Part shown: one piece after another, positions 44,551 to 54,850 of the stretch | Numbering within the stretch: the first letter of the stretch is position 1 | Layout: each line of letters starts with the position of its first letter | Assembly: GCF_910594005.1 (NCBI RefSeq) | Contig: NC_057823.1 | Span: 96,210,015 to 96,274,014, forward strand | Length of the DNA: 64,000 nt | Direction of reading: 5' to 3' | DNA from: Cervus elaphus | Taxonomy: Eukaryota; Chordata; Mammalia; Artiodactyla; Cervidae | Program-made: the position numbers and the translations under genes | Notes under the pieces: generated by a model | The model's input: only the letters and a program-made list of their open reading frames with translations | Databases searched by the model: none | Told to the model about the DNA's origin: nothing

Positions 44551-44795
44551 AGTAGTAGACTGAACTCTAAGATGGTCCCTAAGATTTCTGGTCCCTGTGT
44601 ACATACATACATTCACCTAGTTATTCAACAAAATCAACGTGAAGGGATTTTGCAGATGTAATTAAGATCCCAAACAGTTAATCTTAAAACAGTTTTCTGA
44701 GTGTGACTTAGTCATATGAGTTCTTTAAATATATGAAGGGATAAAAACTTCAACATGTGAATTTTTTGAGGTGGGTATGATTCAGCATATTAAAA
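44551..44795 (+). mobile_element. MLT1-like LTR fragments
   Basis: 44551-44740 reads as sense MLT1 ('AGACTGAACTCTAAGATGG', 'TTTTGCAGATGTAATTAAGA'). 44742-44795 ('ACTTCAACATGTGAATTTTT', 'GGTATGATTCAGC') reads as the antisense start of a similar LTR. The two abut in opposite orientation. Both are old. Confidence 0.6.
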
Positions 44796-44914
44796 AAACA
44801 TGTTTACTTCAAGTTTGCTATGGAGCTAGCCTAATATGGTGAATGTGGGCATTTTAGGGAATAGCCTGGCCAATAAAAAGAAGAATCATTAAGATGAGTT
44901 ATTTAGAATGTAGG

Positions 44915-45040
44915 ATAGGGGTACATGTAAATCCATGGCTGATTCATATCAATGTATGGCAAAAACCACTACAATATTGTAAAATAATTAGCCTCCAACT
45001 AATATAAATAAATGAAAAAAAATCTCATAAATTCTAAAAA
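44915..45040 (+). mobile_element. L1 3' end, heavily truncated
   Basis: 'CCATGGCTGATTCATATCAA', 'TGTATGGCAAAAACCACTAC' and 'AATTAGCCTCCAACTAATAT' followed by an A-rich tail are the last ~120 bases of a ruminant L1. Confidence 0.85.
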
Positions 45041-45316
45041 AAAAAGAATGCAAGATACATTTTTTTAACTTTTGTTTTGATTTAAACTTTTGAAAAGAAT
45101 GGGAAAACCTTGTTTGGAATAGGAAGATGTGTTGAATCTATTACTTTTTGAGGCAATGGAAGGACTCAAAGTGTTCTGTAGTGTTGGAGGTCTGTGGAAG
45201 TGGATCTAAGACAGGTCTAAACCCAGGTATGCCATATGAGATATGCCTGTTGTTTCTTCTAGTCTCACAGGGAACATTCAGGAGTGTGTTGTATTGTTTA
45301 ACACCAGCCTCTAGCT

Positions 45317-45457
45317 GGGTTCGATCCCTGGGTTGGGAAGATCCTCTGGAGAAGGGAAAGGCTATCCATTCCAGTATTCTGGCCTGGAGAATTCCATGGA
45401 CTGTATAGTCCATGGGGTGGCAAAGAGTCGGACACGACTGAGCGACTGTCACTTTCA
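45317..45457 (+). mobile_element. Bov-tA SINE, 5'-truncated
   Basis: It begins at the B box (GGGTTCGATCCCTGGGTTGG) and ends with ACACGACTGAGCGACTGTC and a CACTTTCAC tail. TCTAGCT at 45310-45316 and 45461-45467 may be the duplication. Confidence 0.88.
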
Positions 45458-45467
45458 CCTTCTAGCT

Positions 45468-46824
45468 TCAGTGAGCAAGTAAGCACAAAAAGAAGAATCA
45501 TAGGAGGCAGTGGCAAGAATAGCAAGGCAAACCACTCACCTTTGCAACTCCACTGTTTGCTTTTATAGGGGTTTGGGGGATGGAAACCCTGTTCCCTTAA
45601 TAGGAAGCATATTAGGTGATTTCTTACTTTGTATAAGTATATATGTAAGCTTATGTATTCTTTGTTAAGATTTAATATTAATTAACTTTTTCTTTTGGCA
45701 TATTTTTAATCAGCATCTCATAATTCCATGTGACAAGCATGAGTTTTGATGATAGCTAGAATAGGATTCACTCATTCAACAAATGCTCATTGGGCATCAA
45801 AATGATAGCTTTGAAGAAAACACACTCTAGTAGGTGACATTATTATGTGTGAGTTGTCAATGGAAATTAAAAGAACAAAAGAGAAAACTTAGCCCCATTG
45901 GCTGACTTCAGTGAGCAGTGCTCTTAAATGTCTCAGATCTTTGTAAAAGCAGGAAAATATCTGGGATTGTGTAAGGTCACCTAAACTAAGGCAATACAAA
46001 TTATGAAATGCTGGCCAAAGAATCATTAAGAAGATTTGTTAAGAAGGAAGCCATTGATGTCTTCAAGGCAATACTTTCTTTAGTGGTGACATTGAGGCTG
46101 TGGGTGGGGGTTTTAGTAAGTATATGTAGAGATGGAGAGGTGTTGTAGTTAGGAAGAAGGGATTCAATTTTACCCATCACAAAATTCATCACAAGCTTTC
46201 CTAAGTTGTCTAATACACTCAATAGTTATCTATAGCTTACCAAACATTTTGACCTGTTTTTATGTTTCAGGAAAGCTATAGCTCATATTTAAATGATATT
46301 TAATGATCAAGTTGTGATTGAACCAAAATCTGCAGTTGTATTTTTCATAGGTTACCTCAAAATTCAAGCTTGAATAAGCAGAGAGAACACAGAAATCTTT
46401 ATAGTCTCAATCCATGTCTAATTTTTTGGCTCCAACTCTTATTCAAACATGCTTCCAGGACCTTGGGGCTAAACATTTAATCCATGTTTATTCCCTTGAA
46501 TAAGTGGCAGTATAAATTTTATGGTAGAATCAGTTCAGATGGAAAGTACCAGAGCCAGGTATGGGATTACTACCTTGAGAGTGGTGAACTGGAGCCAAGG
46601 TCTGCAGGGAGGAGAGACCCCTGTGTTAAGACTTGTCCACCATGAGGAAGGCTTTCTCCCGCTGAGAGAGATGCTAGAGACCCTGGTTGTGTGGCACTTT
46701 TTCCTTAAAGAGAACAAATTAACTCTTTCTGGAGATGATTTTTAAAAATTATCTGATTTTGTTGTATTTCAACATGTCTTCAATGGAATTATTTTCCTTC
46801 TTTTAATTTTCACTTTTATATTTT
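45468..46824. other. unassigned DNA, small L2-like scrap
   Basis: 'CACTCATTCAACAAATGCTC' near 45769-45788 resembles an L2 3' end. A 74-codon frame at 46521-46745 was inspected and has no recognisable motif. No gene was supported. Confidence 0.4.
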
Positions 46825-46975
46825 AGTTATTCATTCCACAATTTTTGTGGAGTATGCCAGGCACTGTTCTACATGCTCGGCGAACAACTATGACTATCTC
46901 TTCCATAGTAGAGCTTATATTCTAGCAGAGAAGACAAATAATGATAAAAAATATACTATACTAATATACAACAGC
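46825..46975 (+). mobile_element. L2 LINE 3' fragment
   Basis: 'GCCAGGCACTGTTCTACATG' and 'AGAGCTTATATTCTAGCAGA' with 'GACAAATAATGATAAA' follow the order of the conserved L2 3' end. Confidence 0.75.
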
Positions 46976-48129
46976 TATATTAATTAACATGTACTTAATT
47001 AATTTTAAGGTAATGTATATAGTTAATAAGAAAGCAAGCAGACTGTAGAAGGTAATAACAACTATCACCTTCTTTGGTCACGAATAGGAGCACTTTATGT
47101 TTTCCAGATAAACTTGTTGGCAAACAAAATGCACAGTATGAAGTTTAACAGCCAGTTTTGTGTCTATGAGCTAATGAAGCCTCATGGTGCTCTTTACTGT
47201 TGAGATTTGCTCCCTACAAGCAGCAGTTGACTTTCAAATTTAGTAACTTTCTTCCAAAAAATGCATCTCTTAGTGTAACTTTTTAAAATCACCAAGTCAT
47301 TTCCCCAATATTATGGTTAAGCTGAACCTCTGTTCCATGAGATCTCTGAACACTGAGGGGTCTGATAGAAGGCTCAAGGTGCTTGTGAACATTCACCAAG
47401 TATAATTCTCCTTTCACCTGACAAGAGATGGGGCAGGTAAAGTGCATTTGTTTCTTCTGGAGTCATGGTTCATCAGAGCATTTACTATTGCTGCCGCAAA
47501 AGAAAATTGTTCCCTGTCCAGATAGGGAAGGGAAGAGGAACAAGGAGAGCTTTATGCAAGTTTGGCATTTTTCTTGTCCTCTCTGGAGTCTACGTATGCA
47601 TTCTATTTTGAAATATTTCTATTAGAGAAAACAATAACCCTGATTCTCAGTGTTTTGACTGGAAAAACAAATGTACAGTTTTCAATCCCTTAGTTAAGTC
47701 GAAATCCATGGGGACAGATATATTTCAGAATTCACATTTTTTTGCCCGTTAGAAAGGTAATACAGTCCTATACCAGTTATTTGTCTTGCAGTGTTCTTCA
47801 TTTAAAAATTTTAACCCCAATTATTGGACTTTATTATTAGTGGTCTATTATTTTATTTACTTAGGGCTTGTAATTCTTAAGAAACATCTTTTAGCAGACT
47901 TAATTAGCATTCTACTATTGAGTGGAGAGATTTTATACCTTCCAAACAAATACTGGAAGACAGCTCAGCATTATTAGAACTAGTGAAATGTTAGTACATG
48001 TATATATTCACACACATATATGCCTTCAGTATATAACTGAAACCTTGTGTTGCTCTACAATGTTTACATTCACTCTCTATGAGCAACTGATTTTCAAATT
48101 TAGTCACTTGCTTTCAGATAACACAGACT
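46976..48129. other. unassigned AT-rich DNA
   Basis: No element was named. A phrase around 47233-47249 (TTTCAAATTTAGTAACT) recurs near 48093-48109 in similar context. Confidence 0.4.
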
Positions 48130-48217
48130 ATACATACATACATATATATATATGTAGGTGTGTGTAAAAAATATATATATATAAATATGTATGAGTTTAC
48201 AAATATATATATCAGGT
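48130..48217. repeat. (TACA)n/(TA)n microsatellite
   Basis: TACATACATACATATATATA with a GT-rich break and a second (TA)n run to about 48217. Likely polymorphic. Confidence 0.85.
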
Positions 48218-48256
48218 TATAAAACATCGTAAAAGTCTTAACTATTTTATGTATAC

Positions 48257-48480
48257 GGCTTCCCATGTGGCGCTAGTGGTAAAGAATCCACCTGCAGGGG
48301 AGGTAAGAGACTTGGGATTGAGTTTGATCCCCAGGTTGGGAAGATCCCCTGGAGAAGGAAATGGCAACCCATTCCAGTATTGTTGCTGAAGAATCCCATG
48401 GACAGAGGAGCCTGGTGGGCTACAGTGCATGGGGTTGCAAAGAGTCGGACACGACTGAAGTGATTTAGCACATGTTGGGT
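48257..48480 (+). mobile_element. Bov-tA SINE
   Basis: It runs from the head GGCTTCCCATGTGGCGCTAG through the middle 'GGAGAAGGAAATGGCAACCC' to the 3' end ACACGACTGAAGTGATTTAG. Complete, moderately diverged. Confidence 0.92.
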
Positions 48481-48675
48481 ATAACACTGAGTGGGTGAAG
48501 TAGGAAAAAATGATTAATAGTTGTTTACTTAGTTTATCAAAGAATGCATATTGTTATGGTGAGCAATCAGATATGAGTGTTTTCCCTCCAGACTCAGTTA
48601 CATGAAGTAAAAAGTCAGAGTACTATAATTTTTACTCTTTAAAGAGTTTGTGCAGTTAAGAGTAAAAAATCACCT

Positions 48676-48958
48676 ATGCCTAAGTAAGTCAGAAAGTGAC
48701 AAATGCCATATGATATTTCTTATATGTGAAATCTAAAATATGACATAAATGAACTTATTTATGAAACAGAAACAGACACACAGACAGAAAACAAATTTGC
48801 CATTACCAGTGGAGAAAAGGGAGTGAGAGATGTATGAAAGTTTGGGATTAGCAGATACAAACTACTATATATACAAAATAGGTAAACAACAAGGTCCAAC
48901 TTATGACACAGGGATATTCAGTATACTGTAATAAACCCTAATAGAAAATTTTAAAAAT
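48676..48958 (+). mobile_element. L1 3' UTR fragment, sense
   Basis: 'AAGTAAGTCAGAAAGTGACA', 'CTTATATGTGAAATCTAAAA' and 'AGGTAAACAACAAGGTCC' match the 3' region shared with the L1s at 10.1-11.2 kb. It is older than those and has no clear A-tail. Confidence 0.8.
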
Positions 48959-51654
48959 CATGTGTACAAGAAACTTTTGGGAGCTGTAGTAATTTTTCAG
49001 ATTAGAAGACAAGAAGGAAATGTTCTAATTTGCCTAGACTTTGGGTCCTTGGCCTCGCTTTCCATTTCGGTAATTTTAATCACAGAGTATTTGTGTTTGC
49101 TAATGAACTTTTTAGCCTTTAAACTGAGATTTGTCTCTCATCTTCAGAGAAGTTCCCAGATATTCCCTTATCTTAAAAGTTGGTTGTCTAAGAAACATTT
49201 GCAGAAAATGTATCTCCTCCACCAAGTCTTCTACTTTCTTTAAAGTAACTCAACCACATAATATGGCCTATCAGTTTGTTTCATCTTAATTCAGGGGCTG
49301 AAGAGGAACGCTGCTCTGGAGGACGGAAGCAAGTACCAAATATTTTCTCCTCCTTTGCCAACTGTGCAGTTCATTGTCCGGTCACCTGTGTCTGTCAGTT
49401 TAGCACATTTGAGGCAGTTCTCAGCACCCCCGTTCTTCTCTAAATCTTACATGGAGGCTTCAAACATCGTCTGACTCATTATTTCCCAACGAAGGTTAAG
49501 CCCTTGACTGCCAGACCGGAACCCTTCGCTAATTAGAGCCCTCGCTTTGGCACTGAACGTGTCATGTCTGCGAGCCTTCCCGCTGCGATCAGGGGCGCGT
49601 TACTTGCCCGCATTGTGTCCGGTGCCCACAGATCTCCGGGGAGGACTGCCTGCTATTTTCTACTTGACAGATTTTTAGTTTGCTGAAATTCTGACTCCTC
49701 TCTTACAGGCTCTGAGTTGAAGCTGGATGAGGTATTCCTCAGTTCACTAAGGAGAGTTTGCTTAACACTACTCTCTTTATCCTCTTGAGTTTGGGTGAAG
49801 TTGAGTCCACACTAGAATAATGAAAATAATACTTTCATATGTGGGAAAAGATAGTAAAATTTCCCACTATTTAAAACATAAATGTGTCAGGGTATCTGTT
49901 GCATAGTATTTAACTTTGTTACGTTAAAAAAAGCTTGGTTCTTTTTGATTTAATTAAAAGGGATAACTCAAGATTGGTGTAAACTATTAAAATAGTATCA
50001 TAAAACTGCATTACTTCCTTTGATCATATCTTTGCTTCAAGAAATATGTAATTTATCATTCCTTTTTCAGTTGATAGGGTTTTACCAGCTGCATGGATTG
50101 AAAGATTGAATTGACTGGCAGGTTTCATGTCTTTGAATTGTCAAAGAATGCTTTTGGGAATAAGTCAGGATTCTCCATTAATATTCATAGGCGTCTCCCA
50201 TGTCTTCTGTTTGATCACTGCCTGTTTCTTCCACTTCCAGTTTTCCTTAGAGCAGACAGCTGGCATGATTGATGCAAATGTCTTGATGTTTGATTCGTTT
50301 TGGGTTAACTTCTTGAAAAAAATTCTCTGTATGGATATAGACCATACTTCTGTATTTGGCTAGTTGATTCATGGGTTAATTTTAGACACAAGACTAACTC
50401 TATAAGCTTTAAAAAGAAAATACATTATAGAAGTTAAAAAAAATTATAGTTCACTTATTCTTGGGGAAATATGCTATGTAAAGTTATTTATATTTCATGA
50501 CTGTAATGAATGTATTGAGTTTTCATTATCCATATTCTATAAACAGATTGACATTTTAATTTTAAAATTTATGATATTTTTGGTTTTAGCAGCTGATCCC
50601 CTTATGTAGAAATTAAGTAAAGGCAGAAAAAGCACATAAAGTTTCAAAAAAAAAAAAAAGAAGTAAATTAAATGTCAGAATTATTGAAAGCCAGAGGAAA
50701 GAAATTTTCTTTTTCAGTAAGAAGCTGTAGGAAATAGTTGATGGAAAAAAGTAACATACTTATTGTTTAACTCAACAACTTTTAAATTTCTTCGTATGTG
50801 TTGGTATTTCTTATAAGACTCCTCTAATAAAGATTCAGTGACTTTTTTTAGTATAAAATCAATTATAATCTATATGGTGGGTTGAAGCTTTCTTTTTTTT
50901 TTTAATTGTCTCTTTGGGAAAAGGGCTCTTTCTATACTTCTGTTTATTTCACTAGTATTGAGATTCTTACAAAAAATGTATATTTGGTTTATATACACAT
51001 ATGTATTTTTTTGCTGGGTTGGGTTGGATAAAGTGAGAGGGGCTGTTTAAAAAGTTTCTTTCTTTATCCTGATTTTAAAGATATAAATATTTATTATAGA
51101 AATGTTATAAGAAAAAAGAAGGGAAGAAACCCTACCAATAATTCAATACCTGAGGCAAGCAATAGATATTGGTTAATTTTCAAACTTATACAATTATTTT
51201 TCTTCTTTTGTGAATAGTTAACTCATATTTTTTAGCTCATTTAACCATTAGGGTTTTAATGTTTGTTTTTTTTTTTAAATCTATTTTTATGAGCTAAGCC
51301 TATATACATTTATTTACATTATATGGCCAAATTGTTCATCTTTTAATTTGTTTCATTGATTTTAGGGTGACAAAGTTCATTCTGTGATTTATATTCACTG
51401 TTACTTTTTTGGCTGTTAATAATTAGTTTTTAAATTTTTCATTGCTTTTGATTTACTTTAAATTACACAAATAATATGTGAATATAGTCTTGGTAAAGAT
51501 TCAGACAGTACCTATGTAAATTCCCTTTTTTTTCTGGTTTCCTGTGACAGTCAGTCAGTCTCCTACTGGATTTTAACCATGGTCACCAGTTTTGTGTTTC
51601 ATTTTCCTTTGCATTAGTTTATGTATTAGGCTTTTGAGTGGTTTTTCTTTTTTT
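48959..51654. other. unassigned DNA around a CpG cluster
   Basis: Mostly AT-rich, apart from the CpG cluster at 49.3-49.65 kb. A 78-codon frame at 50127-50363 has no recognisable domain. A-runs lie near 50648-50660. Confidence 0.45.
49300..49650. promoter_or_regulatory. CpG cluster, candidate regulatory element
   Basis: More than 15 CpGs lie between 49308 and 49640, about a dozen of them in 49515-49640 (for example GGGGCGCGTT and CCCGCTGCGATC). No repeat family explains it, unlike the LTR at 19.4 kb. No ORF spans it. It could be an enhancer, an unannotated promoter or exon, or the eroded remains of a CpG island. Function is inference. Confidence 0.4.
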
Positions 51655-53400
51655 TCCTCTTTCTTTTTTTCTTTTGCTCTGGACTAGGGGACAAAACCAA
51701 GGACACATTGGACAGCCAGCATCTCATATTCTAGAGAGAGCTGGAGTGAGACAGACCCTCCAGGGCTCAAACCAGATGGGCAATTCCCAACCACATACCA
51801 GCCCCTTCTAACTATAGACTCCTCTGGTTTATGTAAGAGAACTCTGCAGAGAGAGGAAGGCAGGGAGAGAGAGAAGAAGGTTATATTTGGCTTCCAAGTG
51901 AATTGTTTATAGAGAATGGGGATTCTGCAAAAAGTAGTTGGCCGGCAGCTGACTGGCTGATTTGCGGAGCTATTTGAACAGGAGCACTGGAGAAGATGAT
52001 GACAGACGGGGGGCTGCGGTGGTCCGTCCTTTCCTGTGCTTTACAGGAATGGTGGCCGTGATTTGCCAGTCCTGTGGGGCAACTGGACACAAAGCCATAT
52101 GAACGGGATTAAGGGTCATATCAGAAGGCATTCTACCCACTTGATATACTTACTCTGTACCCTGGGGGCAGGGAGTGGGGCCAGAGAGGAGGGGAAGCTG
52201 GGATAAAGCACCCTAGGTCTCCCAAGGTCTGGATTTACCACCTTTAGTGAGTTACCTTCCTCACTCACTCCACTGATACTTTTGAAGCTTTATTTCAAAA
52301 ACTTTAAATCTACAAAGATGAATACACTATAATATAAACATTTTCATATGATCTAAAATATACTATGATGTATTCAAAATATGCTGATAATCAATTCTTC
52401 AAAGTCATTTAAAATTTAGAACATTTATAACTTGACTTACCCATTTGTTCTTGCAGATGACTTTAGATTCCGAAACAAAATTCCTCAGGATTCATTTGCA
52501 TCTTGGCCCCTTCTGTATTGGTTACTCTTCCTAGACGTTCAGAAACTTGACTCCGGCTCTTATGACTATGTCTTTGTTAAGGTTTACTTGCTTGTTCAAC
52601 CCCCCAGTATGTAACCAGTGTCACTGTTGTCTTGTGTGGATGCCTCCCTCACCACATCAGAACGGGCCAGGTCCTAGTTCCGATGCCCTGGGCCAGGTCC
52701 TAGTTCCGATGCCCCAGGCCAGGTCCTAGTGTCTATCAGTAAGAGGGCTTGGCCAACATCCCCTGAACACCCGTGCGAGTGCTCTTCTCGCAGTGTTTAG
52801 GCAGCACCTCACACACCTCCCCACGCCCTGGCATGGAAGCATTTCCTCTGTCTGTGCAGGCTAGACTCCTGCTCCTGACCATCACTCTTTTGTCATCCTC
52901 ACTGGCTTAGGTACTCTGATCTCCACATTAGGTTGCCACTCTTGCATAGATGCCTGCATCACTCCACTCAGGCTTTGACCCTCTGTGGGATATCCTCCCG
53001 CAGGATATCCTGTGGAATATCCTGGGCTCTGACACCCCATCCAGGGTGCCGCTCCATGTGGCCATGCCCCTACCCAACTACAGCTCTGATGCCCAAGTTC
53101 AGTGGATGCGCGCTTCCCTTCTTCACTCTTTTTGGGCTCTGATTTCACACTGAGAAGCTACCACAATCCATGGACTCCTTCTTTTCCCTGCTGTGGCTCG
53201 GGTAACCTGTACTTCCTGCAGGTGACCCCTGTGTCACTCCACTTGGCTTCCAACTTCCTGCCCCAAGTCTGTCCCTCACCTGAATGCTTTCCTGACCTCA
53301 CTCAGGAACTGACTCTCAGACTGGGAGCCCTCTTACTTGGATATCTTCCTCACCCTGCTTGAGTTTTATACCTTGATGCCTGTCTTGTTCTGCCCCACAT
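51655..53400. other. GC-richer unassigned block with internal repeats
   Basis: The block stands out from its AT-rich flanks. It holds a 26-bp minisatellite, three GATATCCT/AATATCCT words at 52988-53023 spaced 12-15 bases apart, and recurring CACTCCACT words (52973, 53236). An acceptor-like TTGTTCTTGCAG|ATGACT lies at 52447-52463. Frames of up to 88 codons (for example 52882-53148, -) have no recognisable domain. It may be a ruminant-specific repeat or a lost LTR; I cannot name it. Confidence 0.4.
52665..52730 (+). repeat. 26-bp minisatellite, about 2.5 units
   Basis: Units start at 52665, 52691 and 52717, each with GGCCAGGTCCTAGTTCCGAT. The first two differ only at the last base, and the third stops after 14 bases. 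Confidence 0.95.
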
Positions 53401-53420
53401 GATAATGGTCTGAATTATCC

Positions 53421-53469
53421 AGAAAAGAAAGGAAGAAGAGGATAAGGGAAGAGAAGGGAAGGAAAGGAA
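53421..53469 (+). repeat. polypurine tract
   Basis: Nearly pure A/G sequence (GAAAGGAAGAAGAGG, GGGAAGAGAAGGGAAGG). Confidence 0.85.
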
Positions 53470-53529
53470 CTGTATTTGAATTGTTAAAAATCTTCCTTTC
53501 CTCCAAATGTATTTACTAAATGCAATTAA

Positions 53530-53640
53530 GAGGCAAATAAGATAAGATTCCTGCCTTCCACGGGTTTGCATTCTATAAGTGAGGACAAGCATGTAAAGAT
53601 ATTATCTTAGAACAATATGCTAACAGAGCTTTTCACTAGG
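53530..53640 (+). mobile_element. probable L2 fragment
   Basis: 'GATTCCTGCCTTCCACGGG' and 'TTGCATTCTATAAGTGAGGA' resemble the conserved L2 3' end. The homology may continue weakly to about 53790. Confidence 0.55.
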
Positions 53641-54689
53641 ATGCTATAACGTCACGTTGCAAGGACACCTATTCCAAGAGTTAACGAAGAGTTAACTAAC
53701 CTAGCAAGAGTTAACAAAGACCTTTGGGAGGTGGTGATAAAGGAGTTCAGTCTATAAGGAACACAAGAATCTAAACAGGTGAAAAGGAGGCTGGGGTATG
53801 TTGATAAACTCACAGAAACATTGATAACAGATTCTTTAGCGATTGAAATAAGCATCATATTACAAGTGTTAGGATTACTAGGAAAACACTTAGATTTAAT
53901 TTATTTAAAAGCCTTTCTTAATGAGAAAAATCTCATTACATGAGGAGTTGGGACCTTCTATGCCTTCCTACTAAATAAGGAAATTGATTTAAAAATGAAT
54001 TCATGTTGCCTTGAAGGCCTGGAATCTGCCTGAATATGAATTACTATAACAACAAAAAAGAATTTGAAATGAAGCCCTAAATATTTTATAGTGGGAATGC
54101 TTAATTTATACTTGGAGTAAGTCTAACAAACCTCTGAATAAAAGAGAAAGGGAAGTTATTCTTTATATATAGAATGCTTTTCTGTTTCTTTTTAATTTAA
54201 AAAAAAATTAGTGAAGAATACTACTGAAGAGAATTTTCTCCCACTTCGGTGCCTTTGAGATTGCCTCTGTGACACATCCTGTGGGGCTAAGAGGTTTGAC
54301 CCGGGGAAGATATCGTTCAGTAGGCTTGAGAACCGTGATTGGGTAAGAGCTTTTTGTCTTATGGGAATGGAACTAGAGATTCTATCCTGTGTGAATTTTG
54401 GGGAGATGCATGTTTAGCTCTCTTAACTTTCCTTTTCTATGTATATGAATACGGGAGTGCATATATTTTTCCCTGAAAGGAAACTTGTGCTTAAAATAGT
54501 TTATTAGAACAAAAACTTAGTGAATTATGAAATATTTTTCTAGCCCAAGAAAACATAAATACTTCCAATAATGATTTTGCAAGGCTGAGCATAACTGGTT
54601 TATAGAATTTGCTCTGAATTTTTGTGTATTTTTAGAGTACATTGAAATTTGATGTCCATTGTGGAATGAAACAGGAAATGTTGGTGTTG
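53641..54689. other. unassigned DNA
   Basis: It contains three GTTAAC palindromes in AAGAGTTAAC-type context at 53680, 53691 and 53710. No gene or clear repeat was found. Confidence 0.45.
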
Positions 54690-54850
54690 GGAAGGCCCAG
54701 GTGGTACTCTTGGCTACTGAAGGTGACTGAGGCCCATTTCTGCTATTCACAAGCTATTTGGTCTTGGGCTAGTTTCTTAACATCTCTCAATTTCAGTTTC
54801 TTCATGTGCATGAATGTGAATAATAGCATATTATGTTGTTTGTAAATTAC
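54690..54850 (+). mobile_element. MIR SINE fragment
   Basis: 'AGCTATTTGGTCTTGGGCTA' and 'AATTTCAGTTTCTTCATGTG', followed by 'GAATGTGAATAATAGCATA', keep the MIR order. Diverged. Confidence 0.75.

Noticed and set aside
52882..53148. 88-codon - strand ORF with GYSTGYPAGGYPTEG
   Set aside because: No recognisable domain; the repeated peptide comes from the GATATCC words.
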